The position numbers were made by a program, and so were the translations under genes. Below the pieces are notes generated by a model. That model ran no database searches. It worked only from the letters and a program-made list of their open reading frames with translations, and was not told where the DNA came from. Of a stretch of DNA of 64,000 nt, positions 16,688-26,581 are shown in pieces. Source of the DNA: JBOGNO01 sp050747245 (lineage in GTDB: Bacteria > Acidobacteriota > Terriglobia > Acidiferrales > UBA7541). Positions within the stretch are counted from its first letter, which is position 1. Each line of letters starts with the position of its first letter. The DNA is taken from the NCBI GenBank assembly GCA_050747245.1, contig JBOGNO010000017.1:4947-68946 (forward strand). Direction: 5' to 3'.

Positions 16688-19600
16688 TCAGAAGCTGAAC
16701 CGGAAACCGGCCTGGAAAGCGAAGGGTGTGCCGCCAGGCGACACCTGGTCGAGCGTGCGGTACGTGACTGGGGGCCCGAATGGAGTCTGGTCGCCGGGCT
16801 GCGGGAACCGAGAAAGCGGCACACAGACCACATTAGGCGCGCTCCCCGAGCATCCTGAATTGATGAACGCAGTGTTGTCCGGGTTTGAGAAGAGGTTTCC
16901 CCGATTCGTCAAGTTAAATAAATCCGCAATCAACTGAGCATGGTAACGCTCGGTTATCTTAAAGTCCTTGTTGATGCGCATATTCCACTGGAAGAAGCTG
17001 GGCTGGCGAGCGGGATAGCGAGGCAACAGAAACGGTTTGCCGCCGCCAATCTGAACGATTGGACGGTCATTCGTGCCGATACCCTGATTGCTCACTCCGT
17101 CGCCATTGACGTCCGTGAGGATGTAGGCCGGATAGGCGAATCCGCTGTGGGCAATCATGTTGGCGCTCCAAGTGAAGCCCCACGGCAGGTCGGCGACCCA
17201 AGCCGCTTTGAACTGATGGGTAATGTCGAGGCCGCTGCGGCCATAGTCCAGATTGATGTTGAAGGGATCCTGGGGGCCGAAGAAGGTGTCGGTGTCACGC
17301 TCGCTGGAGGCGTCGTCGAAATTGCGCGACCAGGTGTAATTGGCGAAGAGCTGGTAGCGATGAGCGAAGCGCTTGTTCACCGAGGCAACGAATTCGTGAT
17401 AATTGGAGCGCCCGAAGCTGCCGAGTTCGTTGGCCTGACCGATCGTACAATCCACGGGCTGAGGACCGAAGCCCGGACATCCATTCAGACCATTGGAAGG
17501 TTTCAGGATAGACCGCCCGAACTGATCCACGTGGTCCACAACGACGTTGCGCGACCAGATTGTGGTGCTGAACCCTCCGGTACGGAGACGGTCGCCGTGG
17601 ACGAAGGCGTAGTTCACGGAAGCTACCCAGCCGCCACCGAGCTGCTGCTCCAAGCCGACAGTAAGGTTACTCACGCGCGGATTGCGGAAGTTCGGGTCCA
17701 CGTAGTTGACTCCAGGGCAACCTTCCGGTGACAGGCAGAGGTTCGTGTTGGCAGGCAGTGACGACGGGAAGAGATACGGGAAGCCGCCATTCGGCATACA
17801 GGATGTGCCGCTGAAGCAGAAGAGGGTGGTCCCCTTCTCATTCCCGCCTTGCGGGAAAAAGATCGATGGCGATTCACCGTAATAGAGACCCCAAGCGGCG
17901 CGAACCACACTGGCGTGTTCACCCTGACGAATCCCCCAGGAGAAGCCCAGGCGGGGGCCCCATTGTTTCAGGTCATTGGGGATACGTTGTGGCGGAGAGA
18001 TGAGATGGCTTCCCGCTCCCTGGCCGACGAACACAGCGGCGCCTGGCGTGGGAGTTTGCGGCTGCGGATTCCAGGTGGCGTCGTAACGCAAGCCATACGT
18101 GATGGTCACGTTGTGCGCCGCCTGCCATTTATCCTGCCAAAAGAGCCCGGAGCCGACCTGATAGGCCGGGGCAAGAATATCGGCAGCGAAGATTGGCTTG
18201 CCATTCAAACCGAACCCCTGGATGAATCCAAACGGGTTGTTGTTCTGGAAATCCTGGAGCGAGCCAAAAAGATACTCACCACTCGACCATCCAGCGAAGA
18301 TGTCCTTGCGATCCACGAAGGCATCTGCGTCGCCGCCCCACTTCATGTCGTGCTTGCCGAATGTGTAGCTGAAATTGTCCACAGCCTGAAGCTTGCCGTT
18401 GTCGTTGTTGATGGGCAGGAAGAAACGCTGGCCGAAATCGGCGCAACAAACAATGTTGACTTCCGGTTGCGTACCGTTGGGATGGCGGGGACGCGTTTCG
18501 CCGGAGACAAGGACGCGAATTTCGTTCACCTTGTTGCCGAGGGCAGTGGTAAAGCCAAACACGCCGTTCACACCTTCATTGTGGAAGTTTTCAGTGTTGC
18601 TGAAAGCGGCGGCGAGTTCGTTCTGTCCGCGGCCGCCTGTGAATCCGTCAGTGTGGTTACGGGTCCAGTACCCGCGTACGAAGAAATGGTTCGCGGGAGT
18701 CATCTGCCAGTCATAGTGGCCGAGGACAGTGGCGAGGTTTTGGAATTGCGTGTTCGCTCCCGTAAGGTCGGCAAGGGTTGAGGCGCCGTAACAAGTTGGC
18801 AGCGCGGCCGCGCCAGTCTTCCCGCCGCAAGTCGGGGGGAGAACACCATTCGTAGAAGAGGCGGCAATCGTGGGGCCCGTGATGGTATTGAGGCCTACAC
18901 CGGACGTGCCGAAGACGCTCTTAAGAGGCCCATGCTCACGCTGAACGTCGAATGAGCCAAAGAAGAACTGACGGTCTTTGTGAATGGGGAAACCGAGCGA
19001 ACCGCCGAACTGATTTTGCTTGTCAATGTTGGAAGCATTTCCCAATGCATCGTTCGCGGTTAGGTTACTGCTGCGGAAATACTCGTGGCCCTCACCATGC
19101 CACTCGTTGGTGCCGGACTTGGTGACAACGTTGAGGAGGCCGCCCGAAGAGCGGCCGAATTCGGGGGCGAAGCCGTTGGTGATGACCTGAAACTCCTGCA
19201 CTGCTTCGAGAGGAACCGTAAAATTCTTGGTTTCGAGCGAGCCGAAAAACTCACCGAAGAAATTGTTGCGATTGTCAGCGCCATCAATGGTCAGACCGCT
19301 GTAGTCGCTCTGTTGGCCGCCGAGGCGGAGACCGCCGCGTAGGCCAGGAACAACCTGAGCCGAAGGGGTGAGCTGCGCGAGATCGCGATAATCACGCCCC
19401 GCGAAGGGCAGGTTGGAGACACTTTGGGCGTTGAGCAACTGGCTGATCCCTTCCACGGGCGTGTCCTGCGTAGCGTTCGCGGCCGTGACGGTGACCGTTG
19501 CTTGCTGGGTCTTGAGAGGCATGGCCACGTCGACATTGACGCTGCCGCCGACGTTCAATTCGATCGCTTTCACGGTGGTGGTGGCAAACCCTTCGCGCTC

Positions 19601-19855
19601 GACTTGCAGGGTGTATTCGCCCGGCGGCACTTCATCAAACGAGTAGCTGCCGTCACCGCCGGAAACGGTCTCGCGGCGCAATCCTACGGAAGGATTGGTC
19701 AGCGTGACCTTGGCCTTCGGTACAGCAGCGTTCTGCGCGTCGAGAACGGTGCCGTGGATTCGGCCGCGTTCGAACGTCTGCGCGCGCGCGCCTGCACACA
19801 AAAAAAGCGCCACAAAGGCGCAAACGACAAAAAACAGATTTTTCGTCAATTTCAT
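16688..19855 (-). CDS. TonB-dependent receptor with carboxypeptidase-regulatory-like N-terminal domain
   Basis: The 1055-aa product starts at ATG 19855, with GGGGGAG about 6 bases upstream. A signal peptide (LFFVVCAFVALFLCAGARA) precedes a carboxypeptidase-regulatory-like beta domain (GRIHGTVLDAQNAAVPKAKV, GSYSFDEVPPGEYTL; about 30-115). A plug-like region (LPFAGRDYRDLAQL, LTIDGADNRNN, EFGRSSGGLLNVVTKSG) and a long beta-barrel ending in aromatic FRFSF follow. This is the Oar-like architecture abundant in Acidobacteria, located in the outer membrane. Substrate uptake is the family role, but no ligand is indicated. The gene is monocistronic, between convergent and divergent neighbours. Confidence 0.92.
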   Translation of the reverse strand: MKLTKNLFFVVCAFVALFLCAGARAQTFERGRIHGTVLDAQNAAVPKAKVTLTNPSVGLRRETVSGGDGSYSFDEVPPGEYTLQVEREGFATTTVKAIELNVGGSVNVDVAMPLKTQQATVTVTAANATQDTPVEGISQLLNAQSVSNLPFAGRDYRDLAQLTPSAQVVPGLRGGLRLGGQQSDYSGLTIDGADNRNNFFGEFFGSLETKNFTVPLEAVQEFQVITNGFAPEFGRSSGGLLNVVTKSGTNEWHGEGHEYFRSSNLTANDALGNASNIDKQNQFGGSLGFPIHKDRQFFFGSFDVQREHGPLKSVFGTSGVGLNTITGPTIAASSTNGVLPPTCGGKTGAAALPTCYGASTLADLTGANTQFQNLATVLGHYDWQMTPANHFFVRGYWTRNHTDGFTGGRGQNELAAAFSNTENFHNEGVNGVFGFTTALGNKVNEIRVLVSGETRPRHPNGTQPEVNIVCCADFGQRFFLPINNDNGKLQAVDNFSYTFGKHDMKWGGDADAFVDRKDIFAGWSSGEYLFGSLQDFQNNNPFGFIQGFGLNGKPIFAADILAPAYQVGSGLFWQDKWQAAHNVTITYGLRYDATWNPQPQTPTPGAAVFVGQGAGSHLISPPQRIPNDLKQWGPRLGFSWGIRQGEHASVVRAAWGLYYGESPSIFFPQGGNEKGTTLFCFSGTSCMPNGGFPYLFPSSLPANTNLCLSPEGCPGVNYVDPNFRNPRVSNLTVGLEQQLGGGWVASVNYAFVHGDRLRTGGFSTTIWSRNVVVDHVDQFGRSILKPSNGLNGCPGFGPQPVDCTIGQANELGSFGRSNYHEFVASVNKRFAHRYQLFANYTWSRNFDDASSERDTDTFFGPQDPFNINLDYGRSGLDITHQFKAAWVADLPWGFTWSANMIAHSGFAYPAYILTDVNGDGVSNQGIGTNDRPIVQIGGGKPFLLPRYPARQPSFFQWNMRINKDFKITERYHAQLIADLFNLTNRGNLFSNPDNTAFINSGCSGSAPNVVCVPLSRFPQPGDQTPFGPPVTYRTLDQVSPGGTPFAFQAGFRFSF

Positions 19856-20101
19856 TTGAGCTCCCCCACTCAAGTGAACTCAATCTTCCTGGCCCGGCCA
19901 CCCCAACCTATGCGGGACATTCTCTACTTTTCGGCGAGGCTTGCAAGAAGAAACTTCAGAAAACTTTCAGCTTCCCAATTTGGGCCGACCTAAGCGCTGG
20001 ACTTGACAATTTCGACGCCGTCGTATTCCGTACGCTTTCCTCGCGGCGATTGCGCGCGGGAATCGGCGGGAAGAATTTGGAGGGGATGTTAGAATTCGGG
20101 C

Positions 20102-21904
20102 GTGGATGAGGCGATGCACACTGAAAGGAAGAGCAGAGGGGAAAGGCGGCGGACGCTGGTTGCCGCAATTTGCGTGTTCTCTCTCTCCGTGGGAGGAATG
20201 CTTTTCGGGCAATCGAAAGAACCGAGGCGCCATGCGGCGGCGAAGGTTTCCGGGGCCGCGGAATCGTTGAATCCATTTCACGTGCAATTTGTGGATGTGA
20301 CGCGCGAAGCGGGAATCCATTTTCATCACGAGCGCGCCGCATCGGCGAAGAGACTGTACGTCGAGACGATGGGAGCGGGCGTGGCGTGGATTGACTACGA
20401 CCAGGACGGATTTCTCGACGCATTCTTCGTCAACAGCGGATATACACCGTTCTACCATCCGGCGCAAGCGCCGCAGCCAGCGCTTTACCACAACAATGGG
20501 GACGGAACGTTCAGCGACGTGACTTCGCGGAGCGGAATTCATTCCGACGGGACGTTTTTCTTCGGCGTGGCCGTGGGCGACTACGACAACGACGGTTTTC
20601 CGGACATATATATGACCGGCTACCGGCATTCGGTGCTCTATCACAATAACGGCGACGGAACATTCACGGACGTGACGGCGCAAGCCGGGGTGGGGAACGA
20701 CGGCGCGTGGGGTACGGCTGCGGCGTGGTTCGACTACGACGGGGACGGGAGACTTGACCTGCTGGTCACGAACTACGTGCAATTTGACGTGGACCATCCG
20801 GTGCTGTGCGGCGATCCGCAGCACAATTCCAGCGCGTATTGCCATCCGGACAGCTTTGCGGGCACTTCGATGCGGCTCTATCACAACAATGGCGACGGAA
20901 CATTCACCGATGTGACGAAGCAGGCGGGTCTCTACAACCCGGACGGCAAGAGCCTGGCAGTGGTGATCGCGGATCTGAACGGCGATGGTTTGCCCGACAT
21001 TTTTATCGCCAATGATACGCAGCGAAATTTTGTGTACTTGAACAACGGGGACGGCACGTTCCGCGACGTGAGCTACACCTCCGGCGCAGGATTCAGCGAA
21101 GAAGGCAAGCCGGAAGCAGGAATGAGCGCGGACGCAGCGGACCTAACGGGCGACGGCCGAATGGATTTATTCGTGAGCCACCTGGACTACGAGCTGAACC
21201 GGCTGTATCGCAATGACGGCGAAGGGATCTTCGCGGACGCAACGCTATCCTCAGGTCTCGGGAAGAGCAATGTGCTGAACAGCTCGTTCGGCGCGCGGTT
21301 TTTTGATTTCGATAACGACGGATGGCGCGATCTGCTGGTGGTGAACGGACATATCCTCGACAACATCGCTTATTACCATCCCGACGTGACTTACGAGGAG
21401 ACGAAGAAACTCTACCGCAATACGGGCGGCGGACATTTTGTGGATGCGACGCCGACACAGCCGGCGGCGTTTCGCGCCCCGCGCGTGGGGCGCGGACTCG
21501 CCGTGGGAGATTACGATAACGATGGCGCGCTGGATTTGCTGGTGAACAACAACGGCGAAGATGCGCAACTCTTTCGCAATGTGGGTGGAAACAAAAATCA
21601 CTGGCTCGGAGTGCATTTGATCGGCACGAAAAGCAATCGCGACGCAATCGGCGCGCAATTGAAATTAACGGCGGGAGATTTCGTGAGCTACGACCAGGAA
21701 AAAGGCGGGATGAGCTATTGCTCAGCGCAGGACCCGCGAATTTATTTCGGGCTGGGCAGCCGCTCGAAAGTAGATGCGCTGGAAATTCGCTGGCCTTCCG
21801 GCCTGCGCGAAACGCTACGCGATATTGCGGCCGACCAGATCATCACTGTCGAAGAAGGAAAGGGAATCACCCCTTATCGTTTTCCCAGTCTGCGGCGCCG
21901 TTAA
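20102..21904 (+). CDS. CRTAC1-like secreted FG-GAP/ASPIC-UnbV protein
   Basis: The 600-aa product has a signal anchor or signal peptide (TLVAAICVFSLSVGGMLFGQ, about 20-40). FG-GAP/VCBS units with calcium-type loops follow (DYDQDGFLD, DYDNDGFPD, DYDGDGRLD, DFDNDGWRD). An ASPIC/UnbV C-terminus carries IGAQLKLTAGDFVSYDQ, GLGSRSKVDALEIRWPSG and ADQIITVEEGKG. It closely resembles the 5788-7491 product. The start is uncertain: ATG 20102 or ATG 20114, with GGAGG about 20 bases before the first. The stop overlaps the convergent Rieske gene in a shared TTAA. Confidence 0.9.
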   Translation: MDEAMHTERKSRGERRRTLVAAICVFSLSVGGMLFGQSKEPRRHAAAKVSGAAESLNPFHVQFVDVTREAGIHFHHERAASAKRLYVETMGAGVAWIDYDQDGFLDAFFVNSGYTPFYHPAQAPQPALYHNNGDGTFSDVTSRSGIHSDGTFFFGVAVGDYDNDGFPDIYMTGYRHSVLYHNNGDGTFTDVTAQAGVGNDGAWGTAAAWFDYDGDGRLDLLVTNYVQFDVDHPVLCGDPQHNSSAYCHPDSFAGTSMRLYHNNGDGTFTDVTKQAGLYNPDGKSLAVVIADLNGDGLPDIFIANDTQRNFVYLNNGDGTFRDVSYTSGAGFSEEGKPEAGMSADAADLTGDGRMDLFVSHLDYELNRLYRNDGEGIFADATLSSGLGKSNVLNSSFGARFFDFDNDGWRDLLVVNGHILDNIAYYHPDVTYEETKKLYRNTGGGHFVDATPTQPAAFRAPRVGRGLAVGDYDNDGALDLLVNNNGEDAQLFRNVGGNKNHWLGVHLIGTKSNRDAIGAQLKLTAGDFVSYDQEKGGMSYCSAQDPRIYFGLGSRSKVDALEIRWPSGLRETLRDIAADQIITVEEGKGITPYRFPSLRRR

Positions 21905-22359
21905 ACTTTGGAAATTCCCACGGCGTAAATTTCATCGGCAGTCTGCTCGAGGAGGATGCGGGGGAGGGGTGTGCGCGGCGGGCCGGCGAGCACGGCACCA
22001 TTGGCGAGAGCGAAGCGCCCCCCATGGCAAGGGCACACCAGAAGGGCATCATCGGGATCGTAGATCACAGGGCATCCGGTGTGCGTGCAGAGACGGCTGT
22101 AAGCAAGGTAGGAATCGGGAGCGGTGCGAATGAGCAAGCAAGGCTCTTCGGGCGTGGGGTATTGGAAGATTTTGTAGCTGCCGACGGGAACTTCGTCAAC
22201 GCGGGCGATGGCAATCCGAGGAAATGCTCCCGCGCGCTCACGAATGAACCACCACACAGCGGCCAAGGCTGCCGCGATGCCGGAAATTGTCAGCCACTTG
22301 CCGAATTTTCTCCGGCTAACGGAAGGCGAAGATTCGGATTGTGGATCAGAGTCCTTCAT
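21901..22359 (-). CDS. Membrane-anchored Rieske [2Fe-2S] protein
   Basis: The 152-aa product starts at ATG 22359; the frame extends farther upstream, but that part overlaps the RND pump gene and reads as a shadow. SRRKFGKWLTISGIAAALAA (about 14-33) looks like a twin-arginine-type signal or anchor. The Rieske cluster ligands are intact: CTHTGC (Cys and His) and CPCHGG. Length and plan fit small QcrA-like or petC-like Rieske proteins, but no cytochrome b gene is nearby. It lies 28 bases after the RND permease stop, on the same strand, so it may be co-transcribed with the efflux genes; a functional link is unproven. Confidence 0.88.
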   Translation of the reverse strand: MKDSDPQSESSPSVSRRKFGKWLTISGIAAALAAVWWFIRERAGAFPRIAIARVDEVPVGSYKIFQYPTPEEPCLLIRTAPDSYLAYSRLCTHTGCPVIYDPDDALLVCPCHGGRFALANGAVLAGPPRTPLPRILLEQTADEIYAVGISKV

Positions 22360-22387
22360 TTTGCCAGGAGTTGTCCACAGGCGGATT

Positions 22388-25300
22388 TCAAGAGGCCGCG
22401 CTGCGGCGTGCCAAGAGCGAATAGAGCACCGGCATGAGCAGAAGGGTGATGAACGTCGAAAGCAAAAGCCCTCCGATAACGGCAAGAGCCAGAGGTTTCT
22501 GCAATTCAGCGCCGGAACCGATGCCCAGCGCCAGGGGCAGCAGACCGAATAGTGTCGCAAGGGTGGTCATCAGTATTGGACGGATGCGGATTTTCCCGGC
22601 GGCGACCAGGGCTTCATCAAGAGGCATGTGCTCCTCTTCCCAGAGCTTGTGCACATACTCGAAAAGGATGATGCCGTTTTTTACGACGAGCCCCACCATC
22701 AGGATGATGCCCATGAAAGAAGAAACGTTGAGGGCCGTGCCGGTGACATCGAGCATCGCAAACACGCCGAGGAGCGAAAGCGGGGCGGCCGAAAGAATAA
22801 TGAGCGCGGGCGCGAACGAGCGAAACTGGATGACCAGCACGACGAACACCGCTCCGAGAGCCAAAAACAAAACGTAGAGGAGGTCATGGAAGGAAGTTTG
22901 CTGGCTTTCGTACTGGCCGCCGATTTCGTAAGTGACCCCCGTAGGAAACTGCTGGTGAGCGAGAAGAGTTTTTACGTCTCCAATCACACTGCCCAGATCG
23001 CGATTTTCCAAGCGGGATGTGAGCACCACCATGAGCCGCTGATTTTCGCGCAGCAATTGATTCTCCCCGCGAACCTGCTCAACCTGCGCCAGCGAAGAGA
23101 GCGGCACAATCTGTTTGGCAGGGGTAACGAGAGGAAATTGCCGAATGTCGTTGTAGTTGCCGCGAAAGGAATCGGGCAGCCGCAGGCGAATTGGAACGGT
23201 GCGATCGGATTCGCGGAGGGCGGTTTCCTGGATGCCGAGGAGCCCAGCGCTGACTTGCGCGGAAACCTGGTCGGGAGTGAGTCCGGCGCGGCCGGCAAGA
23301 GCCGGGTCCACGTGAAAAATAATCTCGGGGTTGCCCTTCAGAATTCCCTTGGAGTCCACGACGCCGGGAATTTTTTGCAGGTTGGGCATGATTTCATTGC
23401 CAAGCTTTTCCAGGTCCTGCATGTTGTTGCCGAATATCTTGAGCTCGACAGGCTCGATGGAGCCTTCCAAGTCGCCGAGCATGTCCTGAAGAATCTGAGA
23501 GAATTCGATATCAATCCCGGGGATGTTCTTATTTATCTGGCCGCGCAGGTCGTCCATGATTTCTTGTGTGCCGCGGCTGCGCTGGGAAGCCGGACAGCCA
23601 AACCAAGAAAGCGGCCAGCGGCAGCGCGGCTTCAATTTCACGAGCACGTCGCCTGAATTCTGCTCGGTTGCGTAAAGTCCCAGCTCAGCTCCGGTGCGGC
23701 GCGAAAATGCCGAAGTCTCGGGCATCGCGGCAACCCGCTTCTCCACTTCCTGCAAAATTTGATTGGTCTGGTCGAGAGAAGTTCCCGGCGGGGTTCGGTA
23801 ATCCAGAACATAGCCGCCTTCATCCATTTCAGGCAGAAACCCAGTTTGCGCAATCCAGAAGAGTCCGGCGGCGAGCGCCACGGAGAGCAACGCGGCTCCG
23901 GCCACGATGGTGCGGTGGCGCAGCGCCCAGCGCACAGCCTTTTCGTACACGCGATTTACCGGAGCGATGAAGTGTTCCGATTTTATTCGATGGGTGCGTG
24001 AAGTGAGGTATTTCATGGAAAAAAGCGGGATGATCGTCAACGCAAAGACAAGGGAAAGAAGGACGGAAATGCCAAGCGTAAGGCACAGCGAGGAGAAAAA
24101 CTCGCCGACGGCCCCTGAGAGCAGCCCGAGGGGAAGAAACACGACGAGGGTCGTGGCAGTGGAACCGACCACGGCGCCCAGGAGCTCGCGCGTGCCGTTT
24201 TCCGCGGCGATGCCGGGTTCTTCGCCGAGGCCAATGTGGCGGTAAATATTCTCAATGATGACTACGGCGTCATCGATGATCAGGCCGATGGCGATGGCGA
24301 TGCCGCCCAGGGACATCAGGTTCAGAGTTCCACCGAATAATTTTACGAAGAAAAATGTGCCGACCACAGAAAGCGGCAATGATGTGGCGGCCACCAGCGT
24401 CGTCCGGCCGTCGCGGAGAAACAGGAAGAGGATGACGACGGCGAGGACCGCGCCGATGAGGATGGCATCTCGGACGCTGCCGATGGATTCGGAGACGAAT
24501 TCGGCGAGATCGTAGACGACCGAGAGGTGAAGGGTTTTCGGGATGGCCGAGCCGAGATCTTGAATTTGAGTTTTTATATCGCGGGTCAAGTGCAGAATGT
24601 TGCCGCCGATTTGCCGCGAGATGTTGATGAGCGCGGCCGGCCTGCCATTCCCGCTGACGAGCAGACGGCGATCGGCGACGCCATCGCGAACTTCGGCCAC
24701 GTCTTTAACACGGATCGGTGCGCCGTTCTCCACGGCAACGACGGCGTCGCGGATATCCTCCAAATTGGTGAACTGACTGGTGTCCAGAATCAAGTATTGC
24801 GAATAATCCTTCTGAAGGCGGCCCACGGAGGTTACGTCGTTGGTGGCCTTCAACTGGTCCGACATATCCACAAGTGAGAGGCGGTGCGAAAGCATTTTCT
24901 GCGGGTCGACGATAACGGAAACTTCCCGGATATCGCTGGCCTGAACCTCGATGAGTCCCACGCCACCGACGCGGGTGAAGAGCGGGCGCAGAACGTAGTA
25001 AGCGTAATCGCGCAAATCGGAGCCCGGGACGTCGCCGTTTAAGATCACGCTGAAAACGGGGAAGACCGTAGGCGTCACACGCTCGACTTCGATTTGAGTT
25101 CCGGGGGGAAGGTCGGCTTCGGCTGAGCTGACGCGGGCCTGCACAAGCTGCAGCGCGTATTGCATGTCCATGTCGGGGTTGAAGAGAATAGAAATTTCGC
25201 TTGCGCCGCGGATGGTCTTGGAGCGCACGCGGTGCACTCCCAGCACGGTGCTGGTGGCTTCTTCCAGCGGCCGCGTGACGTTCAGCAGCATCACGTCCGG

Positions 25301-25465
25301 CGCAAGATCGCCGGAGTGAGCCAATATGACTACGCGCGGGAAATTCAATTCCGGATAAATGTTGTTGGGGAGCTGAAATATGGCGGCCAATCCGGCGATG
25401 ATGAGGAACGCCGTGAGCAAATAGACGGCGTAGCTATTCTGGCGGCAGAAACGGACAATATTCAT
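22388..25465 (-). CDS. RND-family efflux pump inner-membrane permease
   Basis: The 1025-aa product has the RND layout: TM1 at about 12-30, a large periplasmic loop, a block of TMs at about 335-530, a second loop, and terminal TMs. The central TM4 motif GLIIDDAVVIIEN has the paired Asp needed for proton relay. FLPEMDEGGYVL after TM7 resembles heavy-metal (CusA/CzcA) and HAE pumps, so the substrate class is open. An atypical segment of about 20 residues (RCRWPLSWFGCPASQR) interrupts the second loop and is encoded by a long inverted repeat. The ATG overlaps the adaptor stop by four bases. Partners are the adaptor and TolC upstream. Confidence 0.92.
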   Translation of the reverse strand: MNIVRFCRQNSYAVYLLTAFLIIAGLAAIFQLPNNIYPELNFPRVVILAHSGDLAPDVMLLNVTRPLEEATSTVLGVHRVRSKTIRGASEISILFNPDMDMQYALQLVQARVSSAEADLPPGTQIEVERVTPTVFPVFSVILNGDVPGSDLRDYAYYVLRPLFTRVGGVGLIEVQASDIREVSVIVDPQKMLSHRLSLVDMSDQLKATNDVTSVGRLQKDYSQYLILDTSQFTNLEDIRDAVVAVENGAPIRVKDVAEVRDGVADRRLLVSGNGRPAALINISRQIGGNILHLTRDIKTQIQDLGSAIPKTLHLSVVYDLAEFVSESIGSVRDAILIGAVLAVVILFLFLRDGRTTLVAATSLPLSVVGTFFFVKLFGGTLNLMSLGGIAIAIGLIIDDAVVIIENIYRHIGLGEEPGIAAENGTRELLGAVVGSTATTLVVFLPLGLLSGAVGEFFSSLCLTLGISVLLSLVFALTIIPLFSMKYLTSRTHRIKSEHFIAPVNRVYEKAVRWALRHRTIVAGAALLSVALAAGLFWIAQTGFLPEMDEGGYVLDYRTPPGTSLDQTNQILQEVEKRVAAMPETSAFSRRTGAELGLYATEQNSGDVLVKLKPRCRWPLSWFGCPASQRSRGTQEIMDDLRGQINKNIPGIDIEFSQILQDMLGDLEGSIEPVELKIFGNNMQDLEKLGNEIMPNLQKIPGVVDSKGILKGNPEIIFHVDPALAGRAGLTPDQVSAQVSAGLLGIQETALRESDRTVPIRLRLPDSFRGNYNDIRQFPLVTPAKQIVPLSSLAQVEQVRGENQLLRENQRLMVVLTSRLENRDLGSVIGDVKTLLAHQQFPTGVTYEIGGQYESQQTSFHDLLYVLFLALGAVFVVLVIQFRSFAPALIILSAAPLSLLGVFAMLDVTGTALNVSSFMGIILMVGLVVKNGIILFEYVHKLWEEEHMPLDEALVAAGKIRIRPILMTTLATLFGLLPLALGIGSGAELQKPLALAVIGGLLLSTFITLLLMPVLYSLLARRSAAS
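23570..23630. repeat. Inverted repeat within the RND pump gene
   Basis: GCCGCGGCTGCGCTGG (23570-23585) and CCAGCGGCAGCGCGGC (23615-23630) are inverted copies differing by a shifted G/C, with a 29-base loop. The element encodes an atypical segment of the second periplasmic loop. Confidence 0.5.
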
Positions 25466-26577
25466 GGCTTCGTTTTGATTTTCTCGCCGCCCTGAAGGCC
25501 GTAGCCGCCGGTGAGAATCACGGTATCGCCCTCTTTGGCACCGGATAGAAGTTCGATGCGATCGGGCGTCTCGATGCCGAGGGTCACCTCGACGGGTTTG
25601 GATGTATTGTTTTCGATTTCGAAGACTCTCGGTTTTCCATTTTCGTCACGGTAGACGGCCTGCGGCGGCACGGTGAGGGCATGCGCATGCGTCTCGACGG
25701 CGATGGGCGCATTCAAGAAGATGCCAAGGCGCAACAGATGCTCCTTATTTGGAATTCGAATACGGATCAGGCCGACATTGGTGGCCGGATCTACGGCGGG
25801 CGAGATGGCGATCACTTTTCCAGAAAGAGTCATTCCCGGCAGAGCGTCGGAGGTCACCGGCACGGTCTGGCCTACTTTTATTCTGGACAAATAGAAAGCA
25901 GGAAGATTGCCCTGCAATTCGGCCTGGCCGAGATTAGCGACTTCCACGATAGGCTGCGCGGCAGTTCCATCCACCTGCTCGCCGATATTCACGAATCTTT
26001 TCGCGACGCGGCCGGTGAGTGGGGAGAGTACCTCGGTGCGCGAGAGCTGCATGTGGGCGATCTCAAGCGCGGCTTCTGCTTGGCGCAGCGTGGCTTGCGC
26101 AACTTGCTGCTGCGTGCGCGCGTCTTCGAGATCCTTGCGCGCGGCGATACCACGGTCGAAGAGATCCTGGTTTCGTTTGAGAGAGAGTTGCGCGTTCTGA
26201 AGGTTGGCCTTGGCTTGAGCTTCGGCGGCTTCGGCCTGCTGTACCTGGTCGCGGTAGGTGCGATCATCTATTTTGGCAAGCAACTGGCCGATCTTAACGG
26301 CGTCGCCCTCGGCTACGGGGAGTCGCGCGATGCGCCCGGGCACTAAAGCGCTCACCTTTACATCCTGATTGGGGAGCGCCGCGACAGTTCCGGAGATGGT
26401 CACGGTCCGCTGGATATCGGCGCGTTCGACCTTTGTCAGAGTTGCTTCGACCTCCATGGTTCCTTTCTGGCCGGTATCTTCACTGGAGGTGCTCGACCCG
26501 CACCCGGACATTCCGAAAAGAGCGATGGTGGCGAGGAGTCCGACGAGAGTCAGTTTTAAAGTGGGCAGATTCTTCAT
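25462..26577 (-). CDS. RND efflux periplasmic adaptor (membrane fusion) lipoprotein
   Basis: The 371-aa product starts at ATG 26577, four bases after the TolC gene stop; a longer frame overlaps tolC and is rejected. The signal ends in a lipobox (LFGMSGC). Next come a barrel-sandwich/lipoyl-like part (GRIARLPVAEGDAVKIGQLL), a helical hairpin rich in Ala/Gln (about 95-170), and beta-barrel domains (GQTVPVTSDALPGMTLSGKV). This is the HlyD/AcrA-type adaptor bridging the RND permease to TolC. Confidence 0.93.
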   Translation of the reverse strand: MKNLPTLKLTLVGLLATIALFGMSGCGSSTSSEDTGQKGTMEVEATLTKVERADIQRTVTISGTVAALPNQDVKVSALVPGRIARLPVAEGDAVKIGQLLAKIDDRTYRDQVQQAEAAEAQAKANLQNAQLSLKRNQDLFDRGIAARKDLEDARTQQQVAQATLRQAEAALEIAHMQLSRTEVLSPLTGRVAKRFVNIGEQVDGTAAQPIVEVANLGQAELQGNLPAFYLSRIKVGQTVPVTSDALPGMTLSGKVIAISPAVDPATNVGLIRIRIPNKEHLLRLGIFLNAPIAVETHAHALTVPPQAVYRDENGKPRVFEIENNTSKPVEVTLGIETPDRIELLSGAKEGDTVILTGGYGLQGGEKIKTKP

Positions 26578-26581
26578 CAAG

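Noticed and set aside
17849..18781. Plus-strand open frame inside the TonB-dependent receptor gene
   Set aside because: The receptor frame on the other strand has full domain support; this one is a shadow.
22360..22560. Upstream extension of the Rieske frame
   Set aside because: It overlaps the end of the RND pump gene and its Cys/Trp/Arg-rich product is a shadow; the Rieske protein starts at 22359.
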